Below are positions 7,700 to 16,559 of a stretch of 38,600 nt of DNA, in pieces. A program made the translations under genes and the position numbers. The stretch covers positions 1 through 38,600 of the IMG/VR virus record IMGVR_UViG_3300042922_000370; one strand, given 5' to 3'. The notes beneath the pieces are model-generated. The model had not been told where the DNA came from and did no database searches. It worked only from the letters and a program-made list of their open reading frames with translations. This DNA is from a virus. Each line of letters begins with the position of its first letter. The stretch's first letter is position 1.

Positions 7700-9472
7700 T
7701 TATTGAGGCAATGTATTACTATTACCCCGTTGTTGCATCATTTGCTGTACTTGCTTTTCCATCTTCTCAGGCGGCATACTTTGAAGTTGTTTTTGTATCT
7801 CAGGTGGTAATGTTTCCATGAATTGCGCCATCTTTTCATATTTAGCTTGTTTGAATTCTTGCATCTCTGCAGATTGTTCCATCTTTTGTTTAAGCTTATC
7901 AATTAGTTCTTCATTCTTATAAGCTTCTGGCAAACTTTCGAGGTATGTTATCATATCGAATAATGGATCATGCATGCTTAATAAATTATCTAGCATTTCA
8001 ACCAGAGCTTCTTCTGACCAATAAGTAGAAGGGCCTACATCACACTTAACATTCAGCCACATATTTTTAAATACACTAAAATCGAATATTTCAACAACCT
8101 TTTGACCATCTCGGGTTATTACTATCGGTCTTTCTTTATAGTTAGTACCCATCATATCAATTAGAATTCTGCCTATATCCTCTATCCACTCATACATATT
8201 AGATTGTGGATTGTCTAAAGGTATTGAGGATTGCTTTACTGTGATTGCTATACTTCTTCCACTTGCTTGCTCTGGGTTTACATTGCCTAACATACTGTCG
8301 TTAATGCCCAATGTTTCTTTAAGGTATTGTATGGCTAGTTGTATTACTTGCACTATTTGTGCCGACATTTGAGATGGTTGCATGTAAGCTGCTACATTAT
8401 TAACAGATTCACCGGGTTCCATGTTTTGAAGTCCTATTGCTTCACCTACTCCATCATCCCAAGTCTCGATTGCATCTGCATTGTAAATTACCTTTGGAAA
8501 AGCTGTTTTATCTAAGTGGAACATGATTTTTGCAAACATTCTATTGATAAATATCTGAGTAGGTATGATACCAAAACAAGTACCTCTGCCATGATAGCAA
8601 TTCTTTTGTTTTTCCCAATTTGCCCATGCCACAGGGTAGTAACTCAATTCTGTATCTATGTCCCTATAGATGTATGCGCCCTCGGTACACTTGCTTACAA
8701 ATATTGTTTTTGTTTCCGGGTTGTATTTATATAGCAAGAAGTATGTAGCCTTTCCATTGTCATCAGCTTCTAATTCTATCTTTGCACTATCTCCGGCTTC
8801 ATAGTTGTAGTTTTGATCAGATGTGATGTTTTCCTTTTGATTGTCTTTATACAGCTCTGCTTCTGCTTTTAAGTTCGCTACCATATCTCTACCACTTATA
8901 CCTACATATGGCTGCGTCTTAGTATCAATGCGAGGATTGTTGGCATTTCCCAGGAACACATTCGTTCCATCTACTAACTCAAAGCATATTTCACCTTCTA
9001 ATTGTTCATACATTGGATCTAAAACCTTAAACGCACCGCCGTATGGCTTAGCTGTACTGTCCCACCACATATGGGCGCACGCATCTCCCATAATTGCGCC
9101 ATCAAAACAAGCATCTCTATACCTGTTCTCCATCTTAAATTTTTCAAATAGATTATCAATCTCGGCGCTTGCAATTTTGCTTGCTTCTGTATCAGGATTA
9201 TCATCATCTTCGGCATATGCTAGGGGTTCTAGTTTTAACTTAACCTTACTAGAAGTCATAAATGCTACAAAATAGGTTATAACTCTTTTAATGTAATTGA
9301 ATACCGGAGCCGGAAAATCTTCGCTCTCTAGGTTTCTCCATTGCTTGTCATTAAAGAAGTCTATTGAGGTATTAACAGCATCGTAATAGTTTGGCTTTAA
9401 CCTATTGTTGAACTTAATACCATCCTCATATTTCTTCCAGTCATCTGTCTTAGTGCCTGTGTATTTACTCAC
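7700..9472 (-). CDS. Portal protein, podoviral (P22-like)
   Basis: 590 aa. It follows the large terminase gene and precedes scaffold and capsid. Portal-type features include the N-terminal NTSIDFFNDKQW region, a mid-protein GINDSMLGNVNPEQASGRSI segment typical of P22-like portals, and a long Gln/Met-rich helical C-terminus (from about residue 520) comparable to the portal barrel. It would form the dodecameric ring through which DNA is packaged. The start overlaps the end of the 71-aa gene (ATGA), suggesting translational coupling. Confidence 0.85.
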   Translation of the reverse strand: MSKYTGTKTDDWKKYEDGIKFNNRLKPNYYDAVNTSIDFFNDKQWRNLESEDFPAPVFNYIKRVITYFVAFMTSSKVKLKLEPLAYAEDDDNPDTEASKIASAEIDNLFEKFKMENRYRDACFDGAIMGDACAHMWWDSTAKPYGGAFKVLDPMYEQLEGEICFELVDGTNVFLGNANNPRIDTKTQPYVGISGRDMVANLKAEAELYKDNQKENITSDQNYNYEAGDSAKIELEADDNGKATYFLLYKYNPETKTIFVSKCTEGAYIYRDIDTELSYYPVAWANWEKQKNCYHGRGTCFGIIPTQIFINRMFAKIMFHLDKTAFPKVIYNADAIETWDDGVGEAIGLQNMEPGESVNNVAAYMQPSQMSAQIVQVIQLAIQYLKETLGINDSMLGNVNPEQASGRSIAITVKQSSIPLDNPQSNMYEWIEDIGRILIDMMGTNYKERPIVITRDGQKVVEIFDFSVFKNMWLNVKCDVGPSTYWSEEALVEMLDNLLSMHDPLFDMITYLESLPEAYKNEELIDKLKQKMEQSAEMQEFKQAKYEKMAQFMETLPPEIQKQLQSMPPEKMEKQVQQMMQQRGNSNTLPQ

Positions 9473-9684
9473 TTACTCACCTTCTTTCCCATTGCAGTAT
9501 TAATGTCATAGTTTAAAATTGCTTTGAAGGCTTTTTCCTTCCGTTCTATCTCTAGCTTTTCATCTGCTGTCAATGGCTTTATAGTTGGCTTTGACTTCTT
9601 GCCTAGCCTGTAACCTATATAACCACTTCCACCAAGGGCAATAAAAAAGAACAACATTGCTGTTGCTCCTATTAGATAATTCAT
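9469..9684 (-). CDS. Small single-pass membrane protein
   Basis: 71 aa. An N-terminal membrane segment (residues 4-26, LIGATAMLFFFIALGGSGYIG) is followed by a basic and charged tail with KKSK. It lies between the terminase and portal genes and overlaps the portal start by four bases. Small membrane proteins at this place occur in several podoviruses but the function is not known. Not recognised further. Confidence 0.6.
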   Translation of the reverse strand: MNYLIGATAMLFFFIALGGSGYIGYRLGKKSKPTIKPLTADEKLEIERKEKAFKAILNYDINTAMGKKVSK

Positions 9685-9694
9685 TTATTCACCT

Positions 9695-11182
9695 CTATCC
9701 ATGAAATCCTTTTGGTACTTTAGTCATACTCCTAATATCTTTTGTGTACTTTTGCTGTGGTGTTAAATCTTCTGTAGGTTCTGCTGTAGATGGTATATCT
9801 GCGCTATAGTACATAAATCTATTTAAAGCTTGTGACATAGCATCTACCATATCATCATGCTTGCCATTAGGAAATGCGCTTGCTTGTTCTACAAAGTCAT
9901 TTACCCACGTTGCGTTTTGTGGTAAATATACATTGCCACTCTCTATTGCATGAGATACAGCGTTAACTCTTGCTACTTTACCACCTTCCGGTTTGATTGC
10001 TATTATACCTGGTATCTCTCTGCGCAAAACTTGAATGGTTGCGGATCCATTTGCTTTATCTTCTATTAATATTCTACCCATCTTAGGATACTTAGCTTTT
10101 ACATTCCTTATTGTCTGTACTGTAGCAGGAAAGTCCATTCTTGCATTGATGTTATCTATTAAATACATATCTGCGTTGCGTTTGCCCCATACTTGAATTG
10201 CCACTGGGTCGCTTGTATCTTCATCCTTGAATGCAGCATCTACTGACATTATCATTTGAATCATATTAGGTAGTTTATCGTAATACTTCCACCATTGCCT
10301 TTTGATAAGGTTTCCTTCTTCTGCCGTTGGTCTACCTTGGAATAATGCTAACCACGCTCTATTGCCTTCTAAAGTGGCATAAGTTAGTTTAAATTCTTGT
10401 AGCCATTCCTTATCCTTGCCAATCTCAGGGAATAGCGAATCACCTTTACAACGACCTAATATATCGTTGTCCTCTGCTTCACAAGGCATATTAATTACTT
10501 TGCACTTATTGGGTATTGTTGCTATTAACCTTCCGGCTAAATCATCCTCATGCCATCTAGTTTGAATCAGTATTACTTTACAATTTGCTGACCTTCTAGT
10601 ATTAATGGAATTCATCCATTCTTCCCACATTCTATCTCGGTATGTTTCGCTGTCAGCTTCTTGCCTATTCTTTACCGGATCATCTATTATAATTAAGTCC
10701 CCAGGTTGACCTGTTATGCCTGCCATTATACCACGGCTTATCATAGAGCCTTGATGTTTTGCTATGCCAAATTCAGTATCACTTCTGCTATCGGTTGATA
10801 GTTCAATATTGAATAACTCTTTGCCAAATTGTTCTATTTTCCTTTTGTTCAACCTTCCAAACCTTCTTGCTAAGTCGTCACCATATGAAACCTCAATAAC
10901 TCTTTTATCGGGGTTGTTACCTAAATACCAACTAGGCAATGTTTCAGTAACACACATCGATTTGCCGTGTTGTGGTGGCATACTGATAATCAATATTTCT
11001 TCTTTCATTTGATTGCTTAGTAGTTTCTCTATCTGATCACATATAAAAAGCAGATGCTTGCCTAATAACCATCTTCCCTCATGTACATATTCAACATATC
11101 TAGCATAGTTTGTTTTCGTCCGCTCCCTTGCTTCTTCCTCTAGCAGCCTTAAAAGTTCTAGTTCTGCTTTTTCTCTATCCAT
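9695..11182 (-). CDS. terL: Terminase large subunit
   Basis: 495 aa. The ATPase domain has Walker A MPPQHGKS (68-75) and Walker B LIIIDDP (163-169). The RNase H-like nuclease domain shows the acidic triad: D315 in SVDAAFK, E374/D375 in LIEDKANG and D443/D444/D447 in HDDMVDAMS. It would drive DNA packaging through the portal and cut concatemers. Length is normal for the family. Neighbouring small terminase and portal genes support the call. Confidence 0.95.
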   Translation of the reverse strand: MDREKAELELLRLLEEEARERTKTNYARYVEYVHEGRWLLGKHLLFICDQIEKLLSNQMKEEILIISMPPQHGKSMCVTETLPSWYLGNNPDKRVIEVSYGDDLARRFGRLNKRKIEQFGKELFNIELSTDSRSDTEFGIAKHQGSMISRGIMAGITGQPGDLIIIDDPVKNRQEADSETYRDRMWEEWMNSINTRRSANCKVILIQTRWHEDDLAGRLIATIPNKCKVINMPCEAEDNDILGRCKGDSLFPEIGKDKEWLQEFKLTYATLEGNRAWLALFQGRPTAEEGNLIKRQWWKYYDKLPNMIQMIMSVDAAFKDEDTSDPVAIQVWGKRNADMYLIDNINARMDFPATVQTIRNVKAKYPKMGRILIEDKANGSATIQVLRREIPGIIAIKPEGGKVARVNAVSHAIESGNVYLPQNATWVNDFVEQASAFPNGKHDDMVDAMSQALNRFMYYSADIPSTAEPTEDLTPQQKYTKDIRSMTKVPKGFHG

Positions 11183-11190
11183 TGTATCAC

Positions 11191-11367
11191 CTATTTTAAA
11201 GGCATTATATATATCTTTTGCCCTTCTATTTTCTTGATTTCTATTTCTTCACCTTTATCATTATATATAGCTTTGCAAACTGAACACATTGCGAACTGTT
11301 TTGTTAAGTCTTTATATGTGCCTACATGAAACTTATCATTCCCACATTTACATATTATCTCATTCAT
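11191..11367 (-). CDS. Small zinc-ribbon protein
   Basis: 58 aa. The start at 11367 follows GGGGGTAAGAGA. It carries CKCG near residue 6 and CSVC near residue 33, a two-knuckle zinc ribbon layout. It sits between small and large terminase genes, ending nine bases before the terminase start. A packaging-associated role is possible but nothing in the sequence shows it. Confidence 0.6.
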   Translation of the reverse strand: MNEIICKCGNDKFHVGTYKDLTKQFAMCSVCKAIYNDKGEEIEIKKIEGQKIYIMPLK

Positions 11368-11540
11368 TCTCTTACCCCCTCCACATTGCGCGAAATATTT
11401 ATTTTGTGCATAATTTTTCTAACTTTCCTTGATTTTCAATATATATAGCCGTCTTTTTTGGCACTTTTTACTTAATTTCTGCATAAACTTGCATATCTCT
11501 GTATATTTATTATATTATTTAAGTTGTTTTATACTGAATA
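11368..11540. other. AT-rich gap between terminase genes
   Basis: 173 bases that are very AT-rich, with no open frame preceded by a ribosome binding site on either strand. No convincing hairpin or promoter was seen. A packaging (cos/pac) signal could lie here or in 12400-12533, but none is recognisable by eye. Confidence 0.4.
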
Positions 11541-11954
11541 TTATACAGTTTTATCATAGCCTAATATCTTTTGATATTCTAGTATCTTCTTTTTGCGTTC
11601 CTCTGGTGAATATTCTATATTCTCATTCAAGTTATGTGCTTCTACTTTCTCTATAAATGCTGCATTAGTCTTAGCAATATATTCCGAAGCTTTTAAACGC
11701 TCTCTAAGGTCGATGTTATTATCCCTTAGTGTATTACTCCAAAACTCTTTAACCTCTGTCATATCGGCTATAGTGGCTTTATCAAGCTGTTTATTGCGTT
11801 GTTTTATATATTCTATGATTGTAGTATTCTGTAGTAATTTTGTAGTATTACCTCTTGCATTATATCCGGCTATCTTAGCAGATAATTCAGCATTGCCAGT
11901 CTTTATATATTCATCAGCAAACTTCTTTTGTTTTGCGTTTATATTATCTGCCAT
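11541..11954 (-). CDS. terS: Terminase small subunit
   Basis: 137 aa from ATG 11954, which follows GAGGTGAGTACA; a GTG nine bases upstream would sit inside that site. The N-terminal NAKQKKFADEYIKTGNAELSAKIAGYN is the classic terminase_2/TerS helix-turn-helix that binds the packaging site. The C-terminal half is helical, as expected for oligomerisation. It precedes the large subunit, with a small zinc-ribbon gene between. Confidence 0.85.
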   Translation of the reverse strand: MADNINAKQKKFADEYIKTGNAELSAKIAGYNARGNTTKLLQNTTIIEYIKQRNKQLDKATIADMTEVKEFWSNTLRDNNIDLRERLKASEYIAKTNAAFIEKVEAHNLNENIEYSPEERKKKILEYQKILGYDKTV

Positions 11955-11966
11955 TGTACTCACCTC

Positions 11967-12134
11967 TTAATCTGTTAGCAATTGTTGTAACTCACTAACC
12001 CATTTCTTTATAGTTTTGTAGTCGCCTACACTTGAATATTCATATATTGCCCTAGTAGGTTCTAGTATTCTTGTTTCTTTCCATATCTCTTTAGGAATTA
12101 CTCCTAATGGCGGTTTTTTATATATCATATCCAT
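11967..12134 (-). CDS. Conserved small phage protein (IYKKPPLGVIP type)
   Basis: 55 aa from ATG 12134, set by GGAGGGG five bases upstream; a longer in-frame reading starts at 12167 without a better site. It belongs to a short protein type common in Clostridia-related phages, with the start MDMIYKKPPLGVIPKEIWKE and a tail of about 30 residues. Function unknown. It is just upstream of the small terminase gene. Confidence 0.65.
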   Translation of the reverse strand: MDMIYKKPPLGVIPKEIWKETRILEPTRAIYEYSSVGDYKTIKKWVSELQQLLTD

Positions 12135-12159
12135 ATCTACCCCTCCAAAATCTAATTTA

Positions 12160-12399
12160 TTAAACATAATCTTTTATATTACTTATAAAATCATTACATA
12201 TCTTAGTCGCTTCTTTGCTGTATATACCATTACTCATACAACATTTTTCAGTTTCGCCCTGCGCTATTATAATTATTTTGTTGATATCCCCTTGCAAATA
12301 ATAGTTTTTTAATGTTTCTAATTCGATTAAAAACTTATCTATTTCTTTCTTCTTCTCTTTATTTTTTAACTTATCGCTAAGTTGAATTATCTTATCCAT
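12160..12399 (-). CDS. Hypothetical Lys/Glu-rich helical protein
   Basis: 79 aa with a good AGGAGGGGTCAAT site. It is charged and helical in the first half with a hydrophobic IIIIAQ strand in the middle and two Cys. Not recognised. It is read in the same direction as the terminase genes; its end overlaps the upstream extension, but not the preferred start, of the next gene. Confidence 0.5.
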   Translation of the reverse strand: MDKIIQLSDKLKNKEKKKEIDKFLIELETLKNYYLQGDINKIIIIAQGETEKCCMSNGIYSKEATKICNDFISNIKDYV

Positions 12400-12533
12400 A
12401 TTGACCCCTCCTATTTATCTCCTGCCCCCACCTTGCAGAAGTTATCCCGCTGACACTTTCAATCAACGCGCCTAATTGGGAACGAGTTTAAAGTCTTCGT
12501 CCCGACTTATATTCACATATCTCTTGTATGTGT
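12400..12533. other. GC-richer noncoding gap upstream of terminase block
   Basis: 134 bases without a gene, visibly richer in G+C than the flanks. It holds an imperfect hairpin (GGGAACGA at about 12478 against TCGTCCC at about 12501) and a small inverted repeat CACATA/TATGTG near 12513-12532. A packaging-site or regulatory role is possible; neither is shown. Confidence 0.35.
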
Positions 12534-13610
12534 TTAATAATCATTCTCTAACGGCTTATACAGTGCAATAAATTCACCTTTGCACCTTGTTATTGTTCCT
12601 TCTTTATCTACATGAGCTTCTATGATCCATCCGCCCATATTGGCTGCTATCTTCTTGCCCTTCATAAAAGGTGTTTGTGCTTCTGTTGTACCAGTTTCAA
12701 ATGCGTGTATGTTTCGATATACTGGCAGATACATAGCTTTATGATGATGTGCATTAAGTAGTATATTTGGCTTCTCTCCACCTTGCATACTATCTATTAG
12801 CTTTTGTAGGCTATAACTCAATGCATATGCTGCGCCATCCCCAGGATGATTTATTTCTACTATGCAATTAGGTGTTATATTTACCTTTGCATTTCCCATA
12901 CCTAAATAGATCATGTCAGATCTTTCTTTAGCTATTATCCTGCCTATGTTTACTCCACCATTCATTATGTGAGTATCATCATGGTTCCCGGTTATAAACT
13001 TAGTTGTTATTCCTTTTCTGCTAGGGTACTTATTTATAATGTAATCAGCTTGTGCATCTGCTCCTGCCATACCCGGCATTAACTCATATATATGGCTAGG
13101 TCTGTTCTTGTAAAAGCCGTCTGATAAATCTCCACCATTATAAACAGTGGTTATTCCTTCTTGTTGGTATATATCATATAAATGATTTAAGAAAGTTAAC
13201 TGCTGCCACTTGTTACACATATGATTGTCAGATGTTGAGCCGAATCTTATTATCTGTTTGCCGTTCCAATTTTCTTCGTGCTTGTTTTCCTCAGGTACTA
13301 TGCTTCTACAAAGCTTTATAGTGCCGTTATACTCATTTAGCAAATATCCTGCTTCTTTCAGATCATCAATAACTGCCTTAATAACTCTTTCGCTCTGCTT
13401 GTGTTTATCGCATAAATAAGAAATAGCACACTCTTTAGATAAATCCTTAAGTATGCTAGTGTTTAAATCTATATTAGGTTTAGGTTTATTATCATATCTA
13501 TGAAATCTTCGTTGTACAGTCTTATATTCTTGACCTACTTCTTTTGCTATCTCAGACATACTCAACGTGGTTATATTTCTTAATTCTAAGGCTCTTTCAA
13601 ACCAATCCAT
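12534..13610 (-). CDS. Calcineurin-like metallophosphoesterase with N-terminal HTH
   Basis: 358 aa. The first 40 residues (ALELRNITTLSMSEIAKEVGQEYKTVQRRF) are a helix-turn-helix and a second winged segment may follow to residue 95. The phosphoesterase domain has D128 and H130 in SDNH, GGDLSD (159-164), GNHD (208-211) and HHH (288-290), the standard two-metal ligands. Such proteins occur next to terminase genes in Firmicutes phages, where a role in DNA end processing or regulation has been supposed. Substrate unknown. Confidence 0.8.
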   Translation of the reverse strand: MDWFERALELRNITTLSMSEIAKEVGQEYKTVQRRFHRYDNKPKPNIDLNTSILKDLSKECAISYLCDKHKQSERVIKAVIDDLKEAGYLLNEYNGTIKLCRSIVPEENKHEENWNGKQIIRFGSTSDNHMCNKWQQLTFLNHLYDIYQQEGITTVYNGGDLSDGFYKNRPSHIYELMPGMAGADAQADYIINKYPSRKGITTKFITGNHDDTHIMNGGVNIGRIIAKERSDMIYLGMGNAKVNITPNCIVEINHPGDGAAYALSYSLQKLIDSMQGGEKPNILLNAHHHKAMYLPVYRNIHAFETGTTEAQTPFMKGKKIAANMGGWIIEAHVDKEGTITRCKGEFIALYKPLENDY

Positions 13611-13781
13611 TTAATCACCCAGCTTTATATTATTTGCTTTACATAGCTTATTAGCATATGTTAATTCTTCTTCTGCGGTTAATAATGCCTTTTGTACAAG
13701 GCATCTACGAGATATATCAAGTTGTTTATTGTCTAGTAATTTTCTTTGGTAGTCTTTTAGGGTTTCTATGATATTTTCCAT
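13611..13781 (-). CDS. Hypothetical 56-aa helical protein
   Basis: 56 aa with an excellent AGGAGGTTCAT site and stop abutting the next gene's ATG region. The sequence is helical (ETLKDYQRKLLDNK...LLTAEEELTYANKL) and contains two Cys. Not recognised. It is first after a terminator-like hairpin at 13795-13835. Confidence 0.55.
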   Translation of the reverse strand: MENIIETLKDYQRKLLDNKQLDISRRCLVQKALLTAEEELTYANKLCKANNIKLGD

Positions 13782-13792
13782 ATGAACCTCCT

Positions 13793-13836
13793 AAAAAGAA
13801 GTAGCGCACCATTTCTGATGCGCCTTCTTGATCATA
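13793..13836 (-). terminator. Intrinsic terminator after the late regulator
   Basis: On the minus strand AAGAAGGCGCATC pairs with GTGCGC-TA-CTTCTT with two unpaired bases, followed by TTTTT. It separates the ArpU/RinA-like gene from the terminase block, the expected border between early and late transcription. Confidence 0.65.
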
Positions 13837-13841
13837 TATAA

Positions 13842-13862
13842 GTGCTAGGGGGTAATTAGCAC
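13842..13862. promoter_or_regulatory. Perfect 6-bp inverted repeat between regulator and late genes
   Basis: GTGCTA (13842-13847) and TAGCAC (13857-13862) flank a G-run loop. It lies 36 bases past the late regulator gene and just before the terminator. It could be the binding site of that regulator or an RNA hairpin; the sequence does not decide. Confidence 0.35.
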
Positions 13863-13898
13863 CTTTGGGTAACGTATGTATTATTGTCTACAATATAA

Positions 13899-14330
13899 TT
13901 ATACTGCTTCATTTTCGGAATTTTCGGCGACTTTTAGATATTTTTCACATTTCTTTCGTGGATAGCTTTCGTCATGTTCGCCGATGCTAAAAGCTACTTG
14001 TTGCCATGTAAGATTATTTATATACCTTAAGGAAATTATCTGTCGCATTTCCGAATCGGGTATCTTGAATATTTCCTCATTTAATTCTGCAACACAATCT
14101 AATATTTCCCCCAACTTTACATCATATTGTTTTCTTAGTCTTGTCAGTTTTCTGCTACAGCTTTCTATCCCCATTATGACTATATTGTGTTCTACAAAAG
14201 GGAAGTTGATTGCAGATCCTTTTACAGAATCACAAACTACATCTTTATTTATGGCATCTATTTGTCTTTTCAGCATTTTTGCTTCTTGACTAAGATAAAA
14301 TAATTGTTCTAATTGAGTTTTATTAATCAT
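13899..14330 (-). CDS. Sigma-70 region 4-like late transcription regulator (ArpU/RinA/DUF1492 type)
   Basis: 143 aa. A helical N-terminal half is followed by IPDSEMRQIISLRYINNLTWQQVAFSIGEHDESYPRKKCEKYLK, the region 4-like helix-turn-helix found in ArpU/RinA-type regulators that end phage early operons and activate late genes. Its place, last in the early group and just before the terminase block, fits that job. Which promoter it acts on is not visible. Confidence 0.8.
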   Translation of the reverse strand: MINKTQLEQLFYLSQEAKMLKRQIDAINKDVVCDSVKGSAINFPFVEHNIVIMGIESCSRKLTRLRKQYDVKLGEILDCVAELNEEIFKIPDSEMRQIISLRYINNLTWQQVAFSIGEHDESYPRKKCEKYLKVAENSENEAV

Positions 14331-14340
14331 CAGCTACCCC

Positions 14341-14556
14341 CTAACATATATTAAACTTATGTGCAGCGCCTACTATGCAGACTATCTCTGTAAGGTCTAC
14401 AAGTCTTTTTAACCAATGTTTTCCGTCGCAGTATCTTATATATATCATTTCTCTATCTGCTGTTATATGACCATTTGTGACCTCGTCATAGTCATACTTT
14501 GAGCCGTTATATCTTCTGTCTAACTCCATGTAGTAGTTGTTATCATGGACAGACAT
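14341..14556 (-). CDS. Hypothetical 71-aa protein
   Basis: 71 aa. The Tyr/Asp-rich N-terminus (NNYYMELDRRYNGSKYDYDE) leads into a C-terminal strand EIVCIVGAAHKFNIC. It has a GGGGTGAAAG site and follows the methyltransferase gene closely. Not recognised. Confidence 0.5.
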   Translation of the reverse strand: MSVHDNNYYMELDRRYNGSKYDYDEVTNGHITADREMIYIRYCDGKHWLKRLVDLTEIVCIVGAAHKFNIC

Positions 14557-14570
14557 AATCTTTCACCCCT

Positions 14571-15551
14571 TTATAAACTTTTAGCTATTTCATATATCAC
14601 ATTGACAGTAACTGAGTTACCGGCTTGCTTGTAAAGTTGACTATCTGAATTTACTTGTGCTGCCCTCTCGAAATATTCATCAGGAAAACCTTGGAGTCTG
14701 AAGCATTCTTTTGCTGTAAATCTTCTCAATTTAAACCCTGGTAGTAACACTCCACTTTGACAACTCGTAGTCAGTGTAGGTGATATTTGCTTTTGCACTC
14801 TACCTCTGCCAGTGGTCCCATTTATATGATCTAATCGTATACCATCACCTACAAAAGCTTCTGTATATCCTTGTTTAACATTATCTTTAATATTTACCGT
14901 TTGTGCATGCTGTTCACGTTCAATAATATACGATCCTGTTCCCTCCGCTCTGTATCTTGCTGTAAGGCAATTTGCGATGTTTTGTTGTCCTTGTAACTCA
15001 TTAATCTTTCCGTTGCTGTTTCCGATAGGAAATACTTCTCCTCCACTGTATCTTCCAAGATGTCCGACAATAAACACTCTTTCTCTGTTGTGGGGTACTC
15101 CGAGATTCTTGCTGTTAAGCACCTGGTACTCGAACCAATACCCCAATTGCCCCAAAGTGTTGAGGATTGTTCCGAAAGTTTTTCCTCCATCGTGAGAAAG
15201 AAGTCCGGCAACGTTTTCAGCGAAAAGATATTTAGGTTTTCGTACTGCCGCCAACCGCATGACTTCAAAGAATAAACTCCCTCGTGTATCCTCGAAGCCA
15301 CCTCTGTTTCCAGCAATGGAAAAGCTTTGACAAGGAAATCCGAAACAGTAGCAATCGGCATCTGGCAAATCTCCAGGCTCAACTGTTCGTATGTCTGTTG
15401 CAAAATACTCACTCTCCTTCGGCAAATGCATTGCTGCATAACTTTTATTTGCGTATTTGTCTATCTCTACATGACCTAAGCACTCATGTCCTGCCATTTC
15501 CATTCCTAACCGAAACCCACCAATGCCGGAGAAGAAGTCTAAGAATTTCAT
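14571..15551 (-). CDS. DNA (cytosine-5) methyltransferase 1
   Basis: 326 aa from the ATG at 15551, whose ATGA overlaps the deaminase stop; an in-frame ATG four codons upstream is possible. Motif I FFSGIGGF, motif IV GFPCQS with catalytic C74, motif VI AENV (111-114) and the C-terminal LQGFP and GNSVTVNV motifs are all present. It transfers a methyl group from SAM to C5 of cytosine. No partner restriction enzyme is nearby, so it is likely a protective or regulatory solitary enzyme. Target site unknown. Confidence 0.92.
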   Translation of the reverse strand: MKFLDFFSGIGGFRLGMEMAGHECLGHVEIDKYANKSYAAMHLPKESEYFATDIRTVEPGDLPDADCYCFGFPCQSFSIAGNRGGFEDTRGSLFFEVMRLAAVRKPKYLFAENVAGLLSHDGGKTFGTILNTLGQLGYWFEYQVLNSKNLGVPHNRERVFIVGHLGRYSGGEVFPIGNSNGKINELQGQQNIANCLTARYRAEGTGSYIIEREQHAQTVNIKDNVKQGYTEAFVGDGIRLDHINGTTGRGRVQKQISPTLTTSCQSGVLLPGFKLRRFTAKECFRLQGFPDEYFERAAQVNSDSQLYKQAGNSVTVNVIYEIAKSL

Positions 15552-15880
15552 ACTTTTTCCCATGGCATTCTTCCGATTATAACCTCAGTTATTCCATATT
15601 CCTTTATTTTATTTTTACAACTTTCACAACAATATGTGTGACCGATTAAATAAATTTTTCCGCCTTTTGTATTCTTCAATCCTGCATTTTGTAGGGCATC
15701 AACTTCTGCATGACATACTTGCTTGCATACATTTTTACATATCGCATACCCTTCTCCAGTTGGCATATCGCTTCGGGGACATATTTCTTGTGCATTTCCG
15801 CACCAATTTGAACCAATCCAATACTGACCATCATTCTCTATAACTGCAATAGTTTCTTGTTTTGCACATTTACCTCTCAT
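15548..15880 (-). CDS. dCMP deaminase-like zinc enzyme
   Basis: 110 aa. The cytidine/deoxycytidylate deaminase zinc site is visible: H57-A-E59 in CHAEVDAL and C85-x2-C88 in YCCESC, where the usual Pro before the first Cys is replaced by Cys. Extra Cys residues lie between 27 and 56. It would convert dCMP to dUMP, feeding dTMP supply for lytic DNA synthesis. It overlaps the methyltransferase gene by four bases. Confidence 0.82.
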   Translation of the reverse strand: MRGKCAKQETIAVIENDGQYWIGSNWCGNAQEICPRSDMPTGEGYAICKNVCKQVCHAEVDALQNAGLKNTKGGKIYLIGHTYCCESCKNKIKEYGITEVIIGRMPWEKV

Positions 15881-16213
15881 TTAAACCGCCCCTTTCCCAT
15901 AATTTTTACTATTCTCATTTGCATCTCTCCACATCATCCTTGCGTGGTTATGCACTTCTCTAAGTAATCTATATCTGCCATAAAAGAACTTCTGACGATC
16001 TGATTTAATACCTATTTTTATACTATCCAACTTCGCTGCATCATTGCCTATGGTGTTATATCTATCTGCTAGTATTAAAGCCTTTTGACTTATTACTAAT
16101 GCTCCTAGATGGTTTTCATCGGTAAGTTTTGCATATGCTAATACTAAGTTGTAATACTCTGCTGATTCTTCAGGGAAGTAATCATCGTAACTCGATTCAT
16201 ATTTAGCTTTCAA
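15881..16213 (-). CDS. Hypothetical 110-aa helical protein
   Basis: 110 aa, largely helical, with an acidic N-terminus and a C-terminus rich in Arg and His (LLREVHNHARMMWRDANENSKN). The stop directly adjoins the deaminase ATG, and the start overlaps the end of the RusA gene, so translation is probably coupled. Not recognised. Confidence 0.5.
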   Translation of the reverse strand: MKAKYESSYDDYFPEESAEYYNLVLAYAKLTDENHLGALVISQKALILADRYNTIGNDAAKLDSIKIGIKSDRQKFFYGRYRLLREVHNHARMMWRDANENSKNYGKGAV

Positions 16214-16559
16214 TAAGTTCCACCTCGATTCGTGGGTTATTCTTATCTACTTCAAAGCAATCTGTAAAGCCTTTTATCTGTTTCCATCCGTCATTTTGCA
16301 GTACCCCTGCTTTGACAAGTCCGTCTAAGATGTATTTTTTAGCAAAGCATATGTTATCGGGATCCATTTTCTGATTTTCACAATGCCATGTAAAATTAAT
16401 TTGTACTTGATTATCTATAGGCTTTAATCGTTTTGCATATAGAGTGCATACCTCTGTATTGTCTTTTTTGATGTTCGCACCCATAAATCTATTAGCACGC
16501 TCTTTATTTACGTATGTATTAAGGTCTGTTAATTTGCCGGGAATGGTGAATTTAATCAT
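16203..16559 (-). CDS. RusA-like Holliday junction resolvase
   Basis: 118 aa, the usual family length. The key acidic cluster is in MDPDNICFAKKYILDGLVKAGVLQNDGWK: D66, D68, D79 and D90, matching the RusA catalytic Asp residues. It would cut branched DNA during recombination or packaging. Starts and stops overlap neighbouring genes by a few bases. Confidence 0.85.
   Translation of the reverse strand: MIKFTIPGKLTDLNTYVNKERANRFMGANIKKDNTEVCTLYAKRLKPIDNQVQINFTWHCENQKMDPDNICFAKKYILDGLVKAGVLQNDGWKQIKGFTDCFEVDKNNPRIEVELIES

Noticed and set aside
8841-9275. 144-aa plus-strand open frame opposite the portal gene
   Set aside because: Ser/Ala/Leu-rich antisense shadow of the portal gene without a binding site.
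14894-15439. 181-aa open frame on the minus strand inside methyltransferase 1
   Set aside because: It lies wholly within a gene with all methyltransferase motifs, in another frame, with no ribosome site.
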